A DNA stretch of 64,000 bases. Source: an uncultured Luteimonas sp. GTDB taxonomy: Bacteria > Pseudomonadota > Gammaproteobacteria > Xanthomonadales > Xanthomonadaceae. The notes below the pieces were generated by a model. It was not told the origin of the DNA. It did no database searches and was given only the letters and a program-made list of their open reading frames with translations. Position numbers and translations under genes: made by a program. The stretch is from the NCBI GenBank assembly GCA_934541015.1, contig CAKTDC010000003.1, forward strand, positions 62,001 through 126,000, read 5' to 3'. Numbering within the stretch: position 1 is the first letter of the stretch; each line of letters starts with the position of its first letter. Positions 1 through 8,246 of the stretch are shown one piece after another.

Positions 1-117
1 GCAAGCGGCGTCCCGCCGCGGCGGCCCCGGGAACGCCTGGTTCCGGCGAGCGGGAAACCGCACCGGCCCACTGCAGCACGCCGGCACCCTGCGCCGCACG
101 CGACGCACCTGTCCGTC

Positions 118-137
118 GTTCCCGCGAAGGCGGGAAC
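118..137. repeat. REP-like palindrome in the leading non-coding stretch
   Basis: A perfect inverted repeat, GTTCCCGC - gaag - GCGGGAAC, sits in the 245 bp that open the window. It is followed by a short ACCCATGGAC tail of the kind seen in dispersed palindromic repeats of GC-rich proteobacteria. No gene is convincing in 1-245: the open frames there are low-complexity Arg/Pro-rich shadows. No T-tract follows, so it is not called a terminator. Confidence 0.45.
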
Positions 138-245
138 CCATGGACGTCCAGCGCCATCCTCCGCGTGCGCCACCCCTGTGCCGCACGCAACCCGGCGGAC
201 GGATCCCCGCCGCTGCCGCAGGTAGGGCGCCAGGCCGCATCGCGC

Positions 246-443
246 CTACGCCTCCCCCTCCGGCATCAGCACCCACAGCCCGAGGTAGACGAAGATTCCC
301 GGCAGCCCCGCCAGCAGCGCCGTCACCAGCACGAAGCCGACGCGGGTCCAGAAGGGATTCCAGCCGAAGCGCCGCGCAATGCCGCCAACCACGCCGGCCA
401 GCACGCGATCCTCCACGACCCTGCTCAGCGTGGGCCTGCTCAT
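246..443 (-). CDS. PspC-domain inner-membrane protein
   Basis: A 65-residue protein that is almost entirely one PspC domain. A short basic N-terminus with a VEDRVLAGVVGGIARRFGW-type block is followed by one hydrophobic segment (about residues 34-58) ending in LGLWVLMPEGE, the typical PspC end. PspC-domain proteins sit in the inner membrane and take part in the phage-shock envelope stress response. No pspA or pspB is present here, so it is a stand-alone copy and its role is inferred from family only. It lies 43 bp downstream of phaC on the same strand and may be read from the same transcript. Confidence 0.85.
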   Translation of the reverse strand: MSRPTLSRVVEDRVLAGVVGGIARRFGWNPFWTRVGFVLVTALLAGLPGIFVYLGLWVLMPEGEA

Positions 444-486
444 GCGGGCGCCTCGACGACGCAGCGGCGAAGACGGAAGCTTCCCC

Positions 487-1557
487 TCAGCGGCTGCGCT
501 TGCGCAGCCATTCGTGGATCGCCGTGGGCACTTCCTTCTGCGCCCGCCCGGAGACGTAGATGCCGATGTGGCCGCCGCGGAAGGACAGTTCGGAATAATC
601 GTCGCTGCCCACGACCTTCTTCAGCACGCGCGACGCATCCGGCGGCACCAGGTGGTCGTGTTCGGCATAGATGTTGAGCACCGGCATGTCGACGAAGCCC
701 AGGTCGACCTCCTGGTCGCCGATGCGTACGCCACCGTTGATGAAGCCGTTGCCCTGGTAGAACTGCTTGATGAACTCGCGGAAGGCTTCGCCGGCCTGGT
801 CGGGGGAGTCGAAGATCCACTTCTCCATGCGCAGGAAATCCTCCAGCGCCTTGCGGTCGTCGAGGATGTCCACCAGGCCGACGTACTTCTGCACGAACAG
901 CCGCCACGGCTTCAGCGTGAGGTAGCACAGGTTCATCATGTCCGCCGGGACGTTGCCCAGCGTGTCGACCAGCAGGTCCACGTCCATGCCCCGCGTCCAG
1001 TTCGAGAGCATGTTGTCGTCGGTGTGGAAGTCGACCGGCGTGACCATCGTGATCAGGTTCTTGACCTTCTCCGGATTGAGCGCGGCGTAGCACAGCGAGA
1101 ACGCGCCGCCCTGGCAGATGCCGAGCAGGTTCACCGCATCGAGCCCGTGCGCCTGGCGCAGGTAATCGACCGCACCGCCGATGAAGCGCTGGATGTAGTC
1201 CTCCAGGGTCAGGAACCGGTCGGAGCGGTCCGGGTAGCCCCAGTCGATGATGTAGATGTCCTCGCCGCGCTCGAGCAGGCCCTTGACCAGCGAGCGGTCC
1301 TCCTGCAGGTCGACCATGTAGGGGCGGTTGACCAGCGCGTAGCTGATCACGATGGGAATCCGCGCGGTCGGCTTCTTCTCGCTGACGAAGCGGTACAGGA
1401 CCACCTTGCCGTCGCGCCAGACCTCCTGCCGGGAGGTGACGCCGAAATCGACGTCGTCGACTTCGCGCAGTGTCTGCAGGCCGGCTCCGAGCTTCTGCTG
1501 CAGCCTGGCCGCTTCCTCGGCGAGGCCGTCGAGTGTGATGTTCAATGGACCGTTCAT
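487..1557 (-). CDS. phaC: Class III poly(3-hydroxyalkanoate) synthase, catalytic subunit PhaC
   Basis: Polymerises (R)-3-hydroxyacyl-CoA, mainly 3-hydroxybutyryl-CoA, into storage polyester at the granule surface as a PhaC-PhaE complex. At 356 residues it has the short class III length (class I and II enzymes are about 560-600). The alpha/beta hydrolase fold shows the lipase-like box GICQGG with the nucleophilic Cys near residue 148, an Asp in YAEHDHLVPP near 300 and a His in GGHIGIYV near 330. These match the Cys149/Asp302/His331 triad of the Allochromatium vinosum enzyme. phaE lies 28 bp upstream on the same strand, which also supports class III. Confidence 0.96.
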   Translation of the reverse strand: MNGPLNITLDGLAEEAARLQQKLGAGLQTLREVDDVDFGVTSRQEVWRDGKVVLYRFVSEKKPTARIPIVISYALVNRPYMVDLQEDRSLVKGLLERGEDIYIIDWGYPDRSDRFLTLEDYIQRFIGGAVDYLRQAHGLDAVNLLGICQGGAFSLCYAALNPEKVKNLITMVTPVDFHTDDNMLSNWTRGMDVDLLVDTLGNVPADMMNLCYLTLKPWRLFVQKYVGLVDILDDRKALEDFLRMEKWIFDSPDQAGEAFREFIKQFYQGNGFINGGVRIGDQEVDLGFVDMPVLNIYAEHDHLVPPDASRVLKKVVGSDDYSELSFRGGHIGIYVSGRAQKEVPTAIHEWLRKRSR

Positions 1558-1585
1558 GCCGGCACGTTCTCCCTATGGCTGGCGA

Positions 1586-2863
1586 TCAGGCGTCTTTGCC
1601 CGATGCCAGCGGCATCGGCGCGACCGGGATCATCGTCGAGAAACCGTTGGTCGGTGCGGCACCGGCGCGCCTGGCGGACCCGCTGGCGCGGCTGCGCGAC
1701 GGCTTGGCCGCAGACTTCGATGTGGACTTGGCCGTGGACTTGGCCGCGGGCTTGGCTGCGGATTTGCCCGTGGTGCGCGCAGTCTTCGCTGACGCAGGCT
1801 TGGGCTTGGCTTCCGCTTCGGGTTTTGCGGCCACCGGCGCGGTCGATCGAGCGCTCCGGCCGCCGGCGGACGCCGACCTGCTGCGCGCGGACTTCTTCTT
1901 CGCCGCACGCTTCACCGGCTCGCCGCCCCCGGCCGCGGGCGCCGCCCGCCCGGCCTCGTCGCGCAGCCGGCGCAGCGCGCGCTCGAGCTCCACGATCTTG
2001 CGGTGCGCGCCGTCGAGCTCGCTGCGCGTGGGCATGCCCAGCGCCGCACTGGCCAGCTCGACCTCCTTCTGCACCCCCGAGCGCAGCTGCATCTGGGTGT
2101 TGACCAGGTTGCCGTAGGCCTCGCGGTACTCCGTCGACAGCGCGATCTCGGCATAGGCCTGCTCGGCGGCATCGACCCACAGGTCGAACAGCTCCCGCGG
2201 CGAACTGATCTGCTTGCCCGGCTCCTCGCGCTCGGACAGCAGGCGCTCGAAGATCACGAATGCGGCATCGGACACCTTGAGCATCAGGGTGTTGAAGGCG
2301 TTGGAGGCCTCCTGCGCCTTGAGCTGTGCCTGCGCCAGCTCCTGCGCCCGCTCCTGGTGCTCGCGGGTGAAGCCGAAGGTGGGCAGGTTCAGCCACGAGT
2401 TGCCTTCCATGCGCGCGGCCTGCAGCAGCGGCGCGATGTCCTCCGACCACTGCTCGACGCCCTGCACGCCCCTGCCGGCCATCGAGTGGAGCATGTCGGC
2501 GAAGGTGTTCACCGCCGAACCGCCCAGGGCTTCCTTCCAGGCCTTGGCAACCTGCGCCGCGCTGGCGCCGGTCCCGGCGAACTGCGCCGCCACCTGCTGC
2601 GCCTGCGCGTACCAGTCGCTGGCCTGCCGGTTGAACCGCCCCAGCACATCCTCGTGCGCCGGCCGCGTGGCCGCCTGGCTGGTCCACCAGGCGATCGAAT
2701 CCTGCCAGGCGCGGGTACCGATCTGCACCGGGTCCGGTGGCGACACGCTGGTGGCGGCGTTGCGCAGCATCTCCCCCCAGGCACCCCAGTACTGGCGCGA
2801 CAGGCGCTCGAAATCGTCCGTCGAACCCGGAATCCCGCCGAAACCCGAAAACCGATTCACCAT
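1586..2863 (-). CDS. phaE: Class III PHA synthase subunit PhaE with a Lys/Ala-rich tail
   Basis: Non-catalytic partner of PhaC. The first 270 residues have the PhaE pattern (Trp-rich N-terminus, long helices, FxRLLSEREEPGKQ region, a helix near 245-290 in front of a short coiled coil). The protein is 425 residues, longer than the roughly 350 usual for PhaE. The excess lies at the C-terminus (about residues 310-400), a low-complexity Lys/Ala/Ser/Pro stretch with AAKP and KSAAKP repeats like histone H1, AlgP or the phasin PhaF. In PhaF that tail binds DNA and couples granules to the nucleoid; a similar role here is inferred. First gene of the phaE-phaC pair. Confidence 0.9.
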   Translation of the reverse strand: MVNRFSGFGGIPGSTDDFERLSRQYWGAWGEMLRNAATSVSPPDPVQIGTRAWQDSIAWWTSQAATRPAHEDVLGRFNRQASDWYAQAQQVAAQFAGTGASAAQVAKAWKEALGGSAVNTFADMLHSMAGRGVQGVEQWSEDIAPLLQAARMEGNSWLNLPTFGFTREHQERAQELAQAQLKAQEASNAFNTLMLKVSDAAFVIFERLLSEREEPGKQISSPRELFDLWVDAAEQAYAEIALSTEYREAYGNLVNTQMQLRSGVQKEVELASAALGMPTRSELDGAHRKIVELERALRRLRDEAGRAAPAAGGGEPVKRAAKKKSARSRSASAGGRSARSTAPVAAKPEAEAKPKPASAKTARTTGKSAAKPAAKSTAKSTSKSAAKPSRSRASGSARRAGAAPTNGFSTMIPVAPMPLASGKDA

Positions 2864-2920
2864 CTCAACCTCCTCGCTGGCCTTCGATCATAGCAACCGC
2901 AGGCGGCAATCCGCTGACAT

Positions 2921-3541
2921 TCAGGGCTTGGGAATGCGCAAGGTCTTGCTCACCATCAGCGTGCCCGAGAGCGCGTACACCAGCACCAGCGGATGGAACT
3001 GCCACGGCCCCAGCTGCAGCTGCCCCAGCCAGAGCGCATCGCCGATCCTCCCCTGCCACGCCGCCACCGCCAGCAGCACCACGATCAGCAGGCTGGTCGG
3101 GATCGGCGTGCCTTCGAAATACTTCACCTTGTCGCCGCCGTCGGCCAGGGTTTCGGCGGTGACGTTGTAGCGCGCCAGCCGGCTCACCCCGCAGGCGACG
3201 AAACAGCTCAGCACCACCCAGTCCCAGCCGCCCTGCAGGCCGCAGGCGTAGCCCAGCGCCGCCGGGGCCACGCCGAAGGAAATGACATCGGCCAGCGAGT
3301 CCAGCTCGCGGCCCAGGGTGGAGGCGACCTTGCGCCAGCGCGCAACGCGGCCGTCGAGCGCGTCGAAGACGAAGGCCAGCGGGATCAGCGCCATGCCCAC
3401 CAGCAGGTCGCGGACCACGCCGTCCTGCAGGAAGCGCATCGCCGCGAACACCGCACCGGTGCCGCAGACGGCATTGGCCAGGGTGAACCAGTCGGCGAGG
3501 TGGAAGTCGCGCAGCAGCGAGAAGTGGCGTTTGGCGGGCAT
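2921..3541 (-). CDS. pssA: CDP-diacylglycerol--serine O-phosphatidyltransferase
   Basis: Makes phosphatidylserine, the precursor of phosphatidylethanolamine, from CDP-diacylglycerol and serine in the inner membrane. The CDP-alcohol phosphatidyltransferase signature is complete: DALDGRVAR followed by G-R-E-L-D-S-L-A-D, giving the D-G-x2-A-R-x8-G-x3-D-x3-D spacing. Several hydrophobic segments follow. An in-frame start 27 codons upstream exists, but the ATG at 3541 (MPAKRHFSLLRDF) gives a normal 206-residue protein and removes a Cys/Arg-rich leader that looks non-coding. It is divergent from the TonB-dependent receptor gene. Confidence 0.9.
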   Translation of the reverse strand: MPAKRHFSLLRDFHLADWFTLANAVCGTGAVFAAMRFLQDGVVRDLLVGMALIPLAFVFDALDGRVARWRKVASTLGRELDSLADVISFGVAPAALGYACGLQGGWDWVVLSCFVACGVSRLARYNVTAETLADGGDKVKYFEGTPIPTSLLIVVLLAVAAWQGRIGDALWLGQLQLGPWQFHPLVLVYALSGTLMVSKTLRIPKP

Positions 3542-3626
3542 GCGGTTGGAGTCCTGCGACAGCCGGGCGTGCAGTGTCCGCCGGGAGACCCGGCTTGGCC
3601 AGTTCCGGGAACAGGGCCGCATTCAA

Positions 3627-3655
3627 TTGATAACAGCTCTCATTTGCATCAAAAT
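3627..3655 (+). promoter_or_regulatory. Predicted sigma-70 promoter of the receptor operon, with a Fur-like box between the elements
   Basis: TTGATA (3627-3632) and CAAAAT (3650-3655) are separated by exactly 17 bp, 50 bp upstream of the receptor start. The 19 bp from 3629 to 3647 contain GATAA and TCATT half-sites in the positions they have in the classical Fur box (11 of 19 matches by eye). The promoter is a reasonable prediction. The Fur assignment is weak. Confidence 0.4.
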
Positions 3656-3704
3656 TGCGGGCCGAGTCGGGAATGTCTCCCGGCGTCCACAAGCCGCGAA
3701 AGCC

Positions 3705-6640
3705 ATGCCCCACACCATCACGCTTCCCCGCCCCACCCGCCCTGCCGGGCCCCGGCGCCTCCTCCTGCTCTCGGCGGCGATCTCCTGCGCCCTGCTGCTG
3801 CATCCGGCCCATGCCCAGAACACGAGCGGCGCAACCGCCCAGGAGCAGACCTACTCGATTCCCGCACAGTCCCTGGATGCGGCGCTGCGCGCCTGGTCCC
3901 GGCAATCGGGAATCGCGCTGTCCGTCGATCCCGCGCTCGTGCGCGGACTGGCCTCGCCCGGCTTCGACGGCGCGACAGCGCGGAGCGGGCCCTGACCCGC
4001 CTGTTGGCAGGTACCGGACTGGTCGCCAGGCGCACGCCCGCGGGCGGCATGGTCGTGGATCGCGGCCCTGACACCGCCGGGACCGGCCTGATCACCACCG
4101 ACGCGCTGGAAGTCGCCGGCCGCGACGGCCCTGGCACGGGAGCGAACACGCTCGGCCGCGGCGACCTTGCCGGCACGCCCAACTTCAGCGGCAGCATGGA
4201 GGACGCGCTGCGCCTGATGCCCGAGGTCCAGTTCGACATGGCCGCCCAGCGCTCGCTGCAGATGGGCGAGATCAGGCCGCCGCTGATCTCGATCTCCGGC
4301 GGCCGCCCCTACGAGAACAGCTACGTCATCGACGGGCTCGGCAACAACAACTACGTGACGCCGGTAACCCTGGTCAACAACGGCAACCCGGAGCAGCCGA
4401 ACTACATCCGCACCCGGTCGCAGCTGTCGCTGCCCAACGCCACGCCGCAGGGATACAACCTCGACGTCGAGCTGCTGGACAACATCGAGATCCACGACTC
4501 GCGGGTCCCGGTGAAGTACAGCGGATTCACCGGCGGCGTGGTCGCCGCGGAGACGCGGATGCCGGAAACCGGCGTCTTCAGCGGCCGCGTCCACTGGAAG
4601 CACAGCTCCGACGACTGGGCCGAGATCCACTTCGATCCGGCGTCGCTGCGCGGTGCAGACTTCGACGTCTCCTTCGACGAGGCCCGGCAGCCGCGCTTCA
4701 TCCGCGACAGCTTCGGTGCCAGCCTCAACATCCCGATCAGCGACCGCTTCGCCGGCATCGTGTCCTACGACCGCAACCGCACCCGCATCCCGCTGACCTA
4801 CTACGCCGGCTCCGCCGCCGAACGCGTCGGCAAGGACCAGCATCGCGATGCGCGCACCTGGTTCGCCAAGCTTGGCGGCCAGCTCGACAACGGCATGGAC
4901 CTCGAGCTCACCGCGGTGCACTACGACTACAGGGGCATCTACCACGAGGTCAACGCGATCAATTCAGGGCACGACGAGGTGCAGGTGACTTCGGACCTGG
5001 CGCTGAAGGTCTCGCAGGACGCAGGCTTCGGCACCTGGACGCTCAAGGCCAAGTACGCCGACATGTCCTCGCGCCGCGACGTGGAGACCAACATCTACAA
5101 GCCCTGGCGCAACTACGGCGAAATCGACTGGGGCGGCGACACCTCGCCGGCACGATGGATCACGGTGCCCACCAGCCCGCTGTACGGCTTCATGCTGGCC
5201 CCCGGCTTCGCGGTGGACGGCAACCTCAGCGCGATCGACCTCGATTTCGGGCAGCGCACCTTCGGCAGCGCCTTCGACATCGCCTTCAACGCCTTCGACT
5301 GGGGCAGCAGCCGCCACAGCGTGAGCGCCGGGTTCAACTCCGAGCTGGTCTGGGGTTCGCTGGAAAGCGGCGGCGGCACTGTCTACAACGGCACCATCCT
5401 CGCCCTCAACGGGCCGCTGGCATCCGGTCAGGACGGAGTCTCCTACAACTGGAGCCGCACCGGCGGCGCGCTCTACGACCAGTACTTCTACACCCGTGAC
5501 GTCACCGACGCCTTCCGCACCAGCGCCGCCACGCGCACGCTCTCGCTGTGGCTGCAGGACGACATCGAGATCGGCCGGGTGAGCCTGCAGCCCGGCCTGC
5601 GCCTGGACCACGACGACCAGTTCGGCAACTACAACCTGGCGCCGCGCCTGGCCGGCAGCTGGAACGTCGGCAGCCGCGGCGATCTCGTCCTGCACGCCGG
5701 CGTGGCCCGCTACTACGGCGGCCCCAACCTGCACTACGCGCTCTATCACACGCTGGGCTACACCCGCTACACGCGGCCCGGCGCCAACGGCGTCTCCGCC
5801 GAGGGCATGCTGGAGTGGACGCCCAATACCCGCACCTTCGGCGCCGACTACGACGCGCGCGACCTGGACACCCCCTACTCCGACGAAACCAGCTTCGGCC
5901 TGGACTTCAGCGCGCCCGGCGACTTCGTCTTCGACTACAACTTCGTCCACCGGCGGGGCCGGGACGGCATCACGAAGCGCGAGGTCCGGCGCGAAGACGG
6001 CAGGACCGAAACGCTGGCCGACAACGGCGGCCGCAGCCGCTACGAAGGCCACACCCTGAGCATCTCCAACCAGCACTTCGAGAACCACTATTTCCGCCTC
6101 GCCGCGAACTGGTCGCGGACGCGCGCCAACTACGCCGACTACTACAGCTCCTCGGGCTCTCTGCTCGACACCACGCTCAACCGCGACCGCTCGCGCGTGA
6201 TCCACAACGGCACGCTGATGGCCGCCGACCTGCTGGACATGGGCAACTTCAACACCCCGGTCAAGGTGGTCGGCTTCCATCGCACGCGGCTGTTCGACCG
6301 CCTCGACCTGTCGACGACGGCGACCTGGGCCGGGCGCACGCCGACCCTGGTCTTCCTGGGCTGGAAGCCGGTGGACGATGGCATGAACGTGGCCTCGTAC
6401 GAGGACTACGAGCTGCCCTCGCGGGTGACCGTCGACATGAAACTCGGCTGGGATATCTTCAGCAGCCACCAGCAGGCCCTGAAACTGACCGTGGACGTGT
6501 TCAACGTGTTCAACGCCCGCAACGCCTACGGCCGCGGCTCCTACTCCGAGTCGGTGCCCGGACAGGGGCTGGTGACCCGCTACTTCGACTACTACGCGCC
6601 CGGCCGCTCCTTCCAGGCGGCACTGGAATACCGGTTCTGA
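3705..6640 (+). pseudogene. TonB-dependent receptor with N-terminal STN domain, frameshifted as given
   Basis: Outer-membrane beta-barrel importer. The start at 3705 gives a signal peptide (LLLLSAAISCALLLHPAHAQ) and an STN/secretin-type domain (YSIPAQSLDAALRAWSRQSG). That frame stops at 3995. The continuation, SAERALTRLLAGTGLVARRT, then a plug region (ALRLMPEVQFDMAAQ, GGRPYENSYVIDGLGNNN) and a long barrel ending in the C-terminal aromatic FQAALEYRF, lies in another frame. Both frames are GC-rich and homologous-looking through the junction near 3970-3985. The total length of 2,936 nt is one base short of a whole number of codons, so one missing base explains it. The cause is either a real inactivating deletion or a sequence error. 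The substrate is unknown. The gene heads an operon with the next three genes, overlapping the ATPase gene by one base. Confidence 0.85.
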
Positions 6641-7560
6641 TGACGGCGGTGGTGCCGGCCGCCGCCGGCGGGGACTCCCCGCTGATCGTGTGCGAGGGGC
6701 TGCGCTACGCCTACGGCGGCACGCCGGTCATCGACGACCTGTCCTTCAGCGTGCCCCGGGGCGGCATCCACGGCCTGCTCGGCAAGAACGGCGCCGGCAA
6801 GACCACGACCATCAACATGCTGATGGGCTTCCTGGAACCCGATGCCGGCCGCTGCACGGTGCTGGGCGAGCCCAGCCACCGCCTGCGGCCGGACACCCGC
6901 CGGCGCATCGGCCTGCTGCACGAGGGCTTCGTCCAGTACGACTTCATGAGCATCGCCGAGCTGGAGGCCTTCCACCGGCGCTTCCATCCGGACTGGCGCA
7001 GCGACCTGTTCCACGAACTGGTGTCGCGGCTCGAGGTGCCGGCCTCGCGGCGGCTGTCGCGGATGTCCTGGGGCCAGCGCTCGCAGGTCTGCCTGGGCCT
7101 GCTGATGGCCCAGGTGCCGGAGCTGCTGATCCTGGACGACTACTCCATGGGCCTGGACGCGGGCTACCGCCGCCTGTTCCTCGACTACCTCAGGGCCTAC
7201 GCCGCCGACACCGGCACCACGGTGCTGCTGACCTCGCACATCGTCCAGGACCTGGAGCGGCTGATCGATCACATGCTGGTGCTGCAGCGCGGCCGGCTGC
7301 TGTACTCGGCGCCGCGCGGCCGCTTCTTCGAAGGCTTCCGGCAGTGGCGGATGCAGCGCACCCGACAGTCCTCACAGCTTGCCGCCGGCGATGACCTGAC
7401 CTGCGTGGAGCACATTGGTCACGACACCTTCGTCACCTGCTTCCTCGGCGAACAGGAGCTGCGCGCCCTGCTCCGCGCGCGCGGCATCGAGCCGCAGGGC
7501 TGGGCCGAGGTGCCGATGGGCTTCGAGGACGCCTTCCTCAACCTGACGGGGAAATACTGA
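6640..7560 (+). CDS. ABC transporter ATP-binding protein with atypical Walker B and signature
   Basis: A 306-residue nucleotide-binding subunit. Walker A is GKNGAGKTT near residue 47. The signature motif is degenerate (RMSWGQRSQ instead of LSGGQ), and Walker B reads LLILDDYSMGLDAGYRR, with Asp where the catalytic Glu normally stands. A GHIVQDLERL-like H-loop region (TSHIVQDLERL) is present, followed by a roughly 90-residue C-terminal extension. Its start overlaps the receptor stop (ATGA) and its stop overlaps the next start, so translation is coupled. The context (receptor, ATPase, membrane subunit, DUF4857-like protein) suggests a dedicated envelope transport unit. The transport direction cannot be read from the sequence. 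Confidence 0.88.
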   Translation: MTAVVPAAAGGDSPLIVCEGLRYAYGGTPVIDDLSFSVPRGGIHGLLGKNGAGKTTTINMLMGFLEPDAGRCTVLGEPSHRLRPDTRRRIGLLHEGFVQYDFMSIAELEAFHRRFHPDWRSDLFHELVSRLEVPASRRLSRMSWGQRSQVCLGLLMAQVPELLILDDYSMGLDAGYRRLFLDYLRAYAADTGTTVLLTSHIVQDLERLIDHMLVLQRGRLLYSAPRGRFFEGFRQWRMQRTRQSSQLAAGDDLTCVEHIGHDTFVTCFLGEQELRALLRARGIEPQGWAEVPMGFEDAFLNLTGKY

Positions 7561-8246
7561 TGCCCGGCGCGCAGGTCCTGCAGGGACTGCTGTTCAAGGA
7601 ATGGATCAAGCTGCGCCTCGCCGCCTGGCTGCCCTTCCTGCTCCTGCTGCTGGGCCTGCTCGACGCCTGGCAGCAGATGCGCGGGCTGAAATCGGCCGCG
7701 GGCGGCGCCGCGCTTTGGGAGCAGGTGCTGGTGCGCGACAAGCTGTATTTCGAACACCTGCGCTACCTGCCGGCATTTGCCGGCGCGTGGTGGGCGGCGG
7801 CACAGTGGTGGCCGGAGTGCCGCGACCACCGCCTGCGCCTGTTCTTCCACCTGCCGGTGCGCGAGCAGCGCGCACTGGCGGTGGTCGCGGGCATCGGTCT
7901 GGCCCTGCTTGCTCTGCTGACGGCCGCCCTGTGCGCGTCCAGCGCGGCGATCAGCGCGGCCTTCCTGCCGTGGGAGGCTGCGCGGATGACCGCGCTGACG
8001 GTGCTGCCCTGGTGCCTGGCCGGCATCGTCACCTATGCCGCCACCGCCGGCATGCTGATCGAGCGGCGGCCGCTGCGCAGGCTGTGGCACGGCCTGGTCG
8101 GTGCGGCCTTCGTGCTGCTGCTGTGCGGCGCCAGCGGGCACGGCCGCCACATCGACCACCTGCCCGCCTTCGCCCTGCTCGCCGGGCTGTGGCTGCTGCC
8201 GCTGCCCGCACTGCTCGACCGCGCACGGAGGGGCGGCGCATGCTGA
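7560..8246 (+). CDS. Integral membrane protein, probable permease partner of the upstream ABC ATPase
   Basis: A 228-residue protein with about five or six hydrophobic segments (roughly residues 18-36, 67-80, 97-127, 145-165, 178-195 and 205-222). Its position directly after the ATPase gene, with a start/stop overlap, makes it the likely transmembrane subunit (ABC-2-like). No sequence motif fixes the family. The short loops with Arg/Trp pairs (AAQWWPECRDH) and the phrase RLFFHLPVREQ are distinctive. It overlaps the next gene by 7 bp. Confidence 0.6.
   Translation: MPGAQVLQGLLFKEWIKLRLAAWLPFLLLLLGLLDAWQQMRGLKSAAGGAALWEQVLVRDKLYFEHLRYLPAFAGAWWAAAQWWPECRDHRLRLFFHLPVREQRALAVVAGIGLALLALLTAALCASSAAISAAFLPWEAARMTALTVLPWCLAGIVTYAATAGMLIERRPLRRLWHGLVGAAFVLLLCGASGHGRHIDHLPAFALLAGLWLLPLPALLDRARRGGAC

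Noticed and set aside
379..2103. Long plus-strand open frame opposite phaC/phaE
   Set aside because: Antisense shadow of GC-rich codons; Arg/Ala/Val/Asp-rich with no domain, and the minus-strand genes are certain. The same holds for 2003-2893, 11529-13440, 19443-21476, 33193-35445, 37018-38394, 40616-42283 and 42796-44600.
3542..3704. Riboswitch upstream of the receptor (for example cobalamin)
   Set aside because: No B12-box-like or other known riboswitch core is visible, and the gap after the predicted promoter is only about 45 nt.
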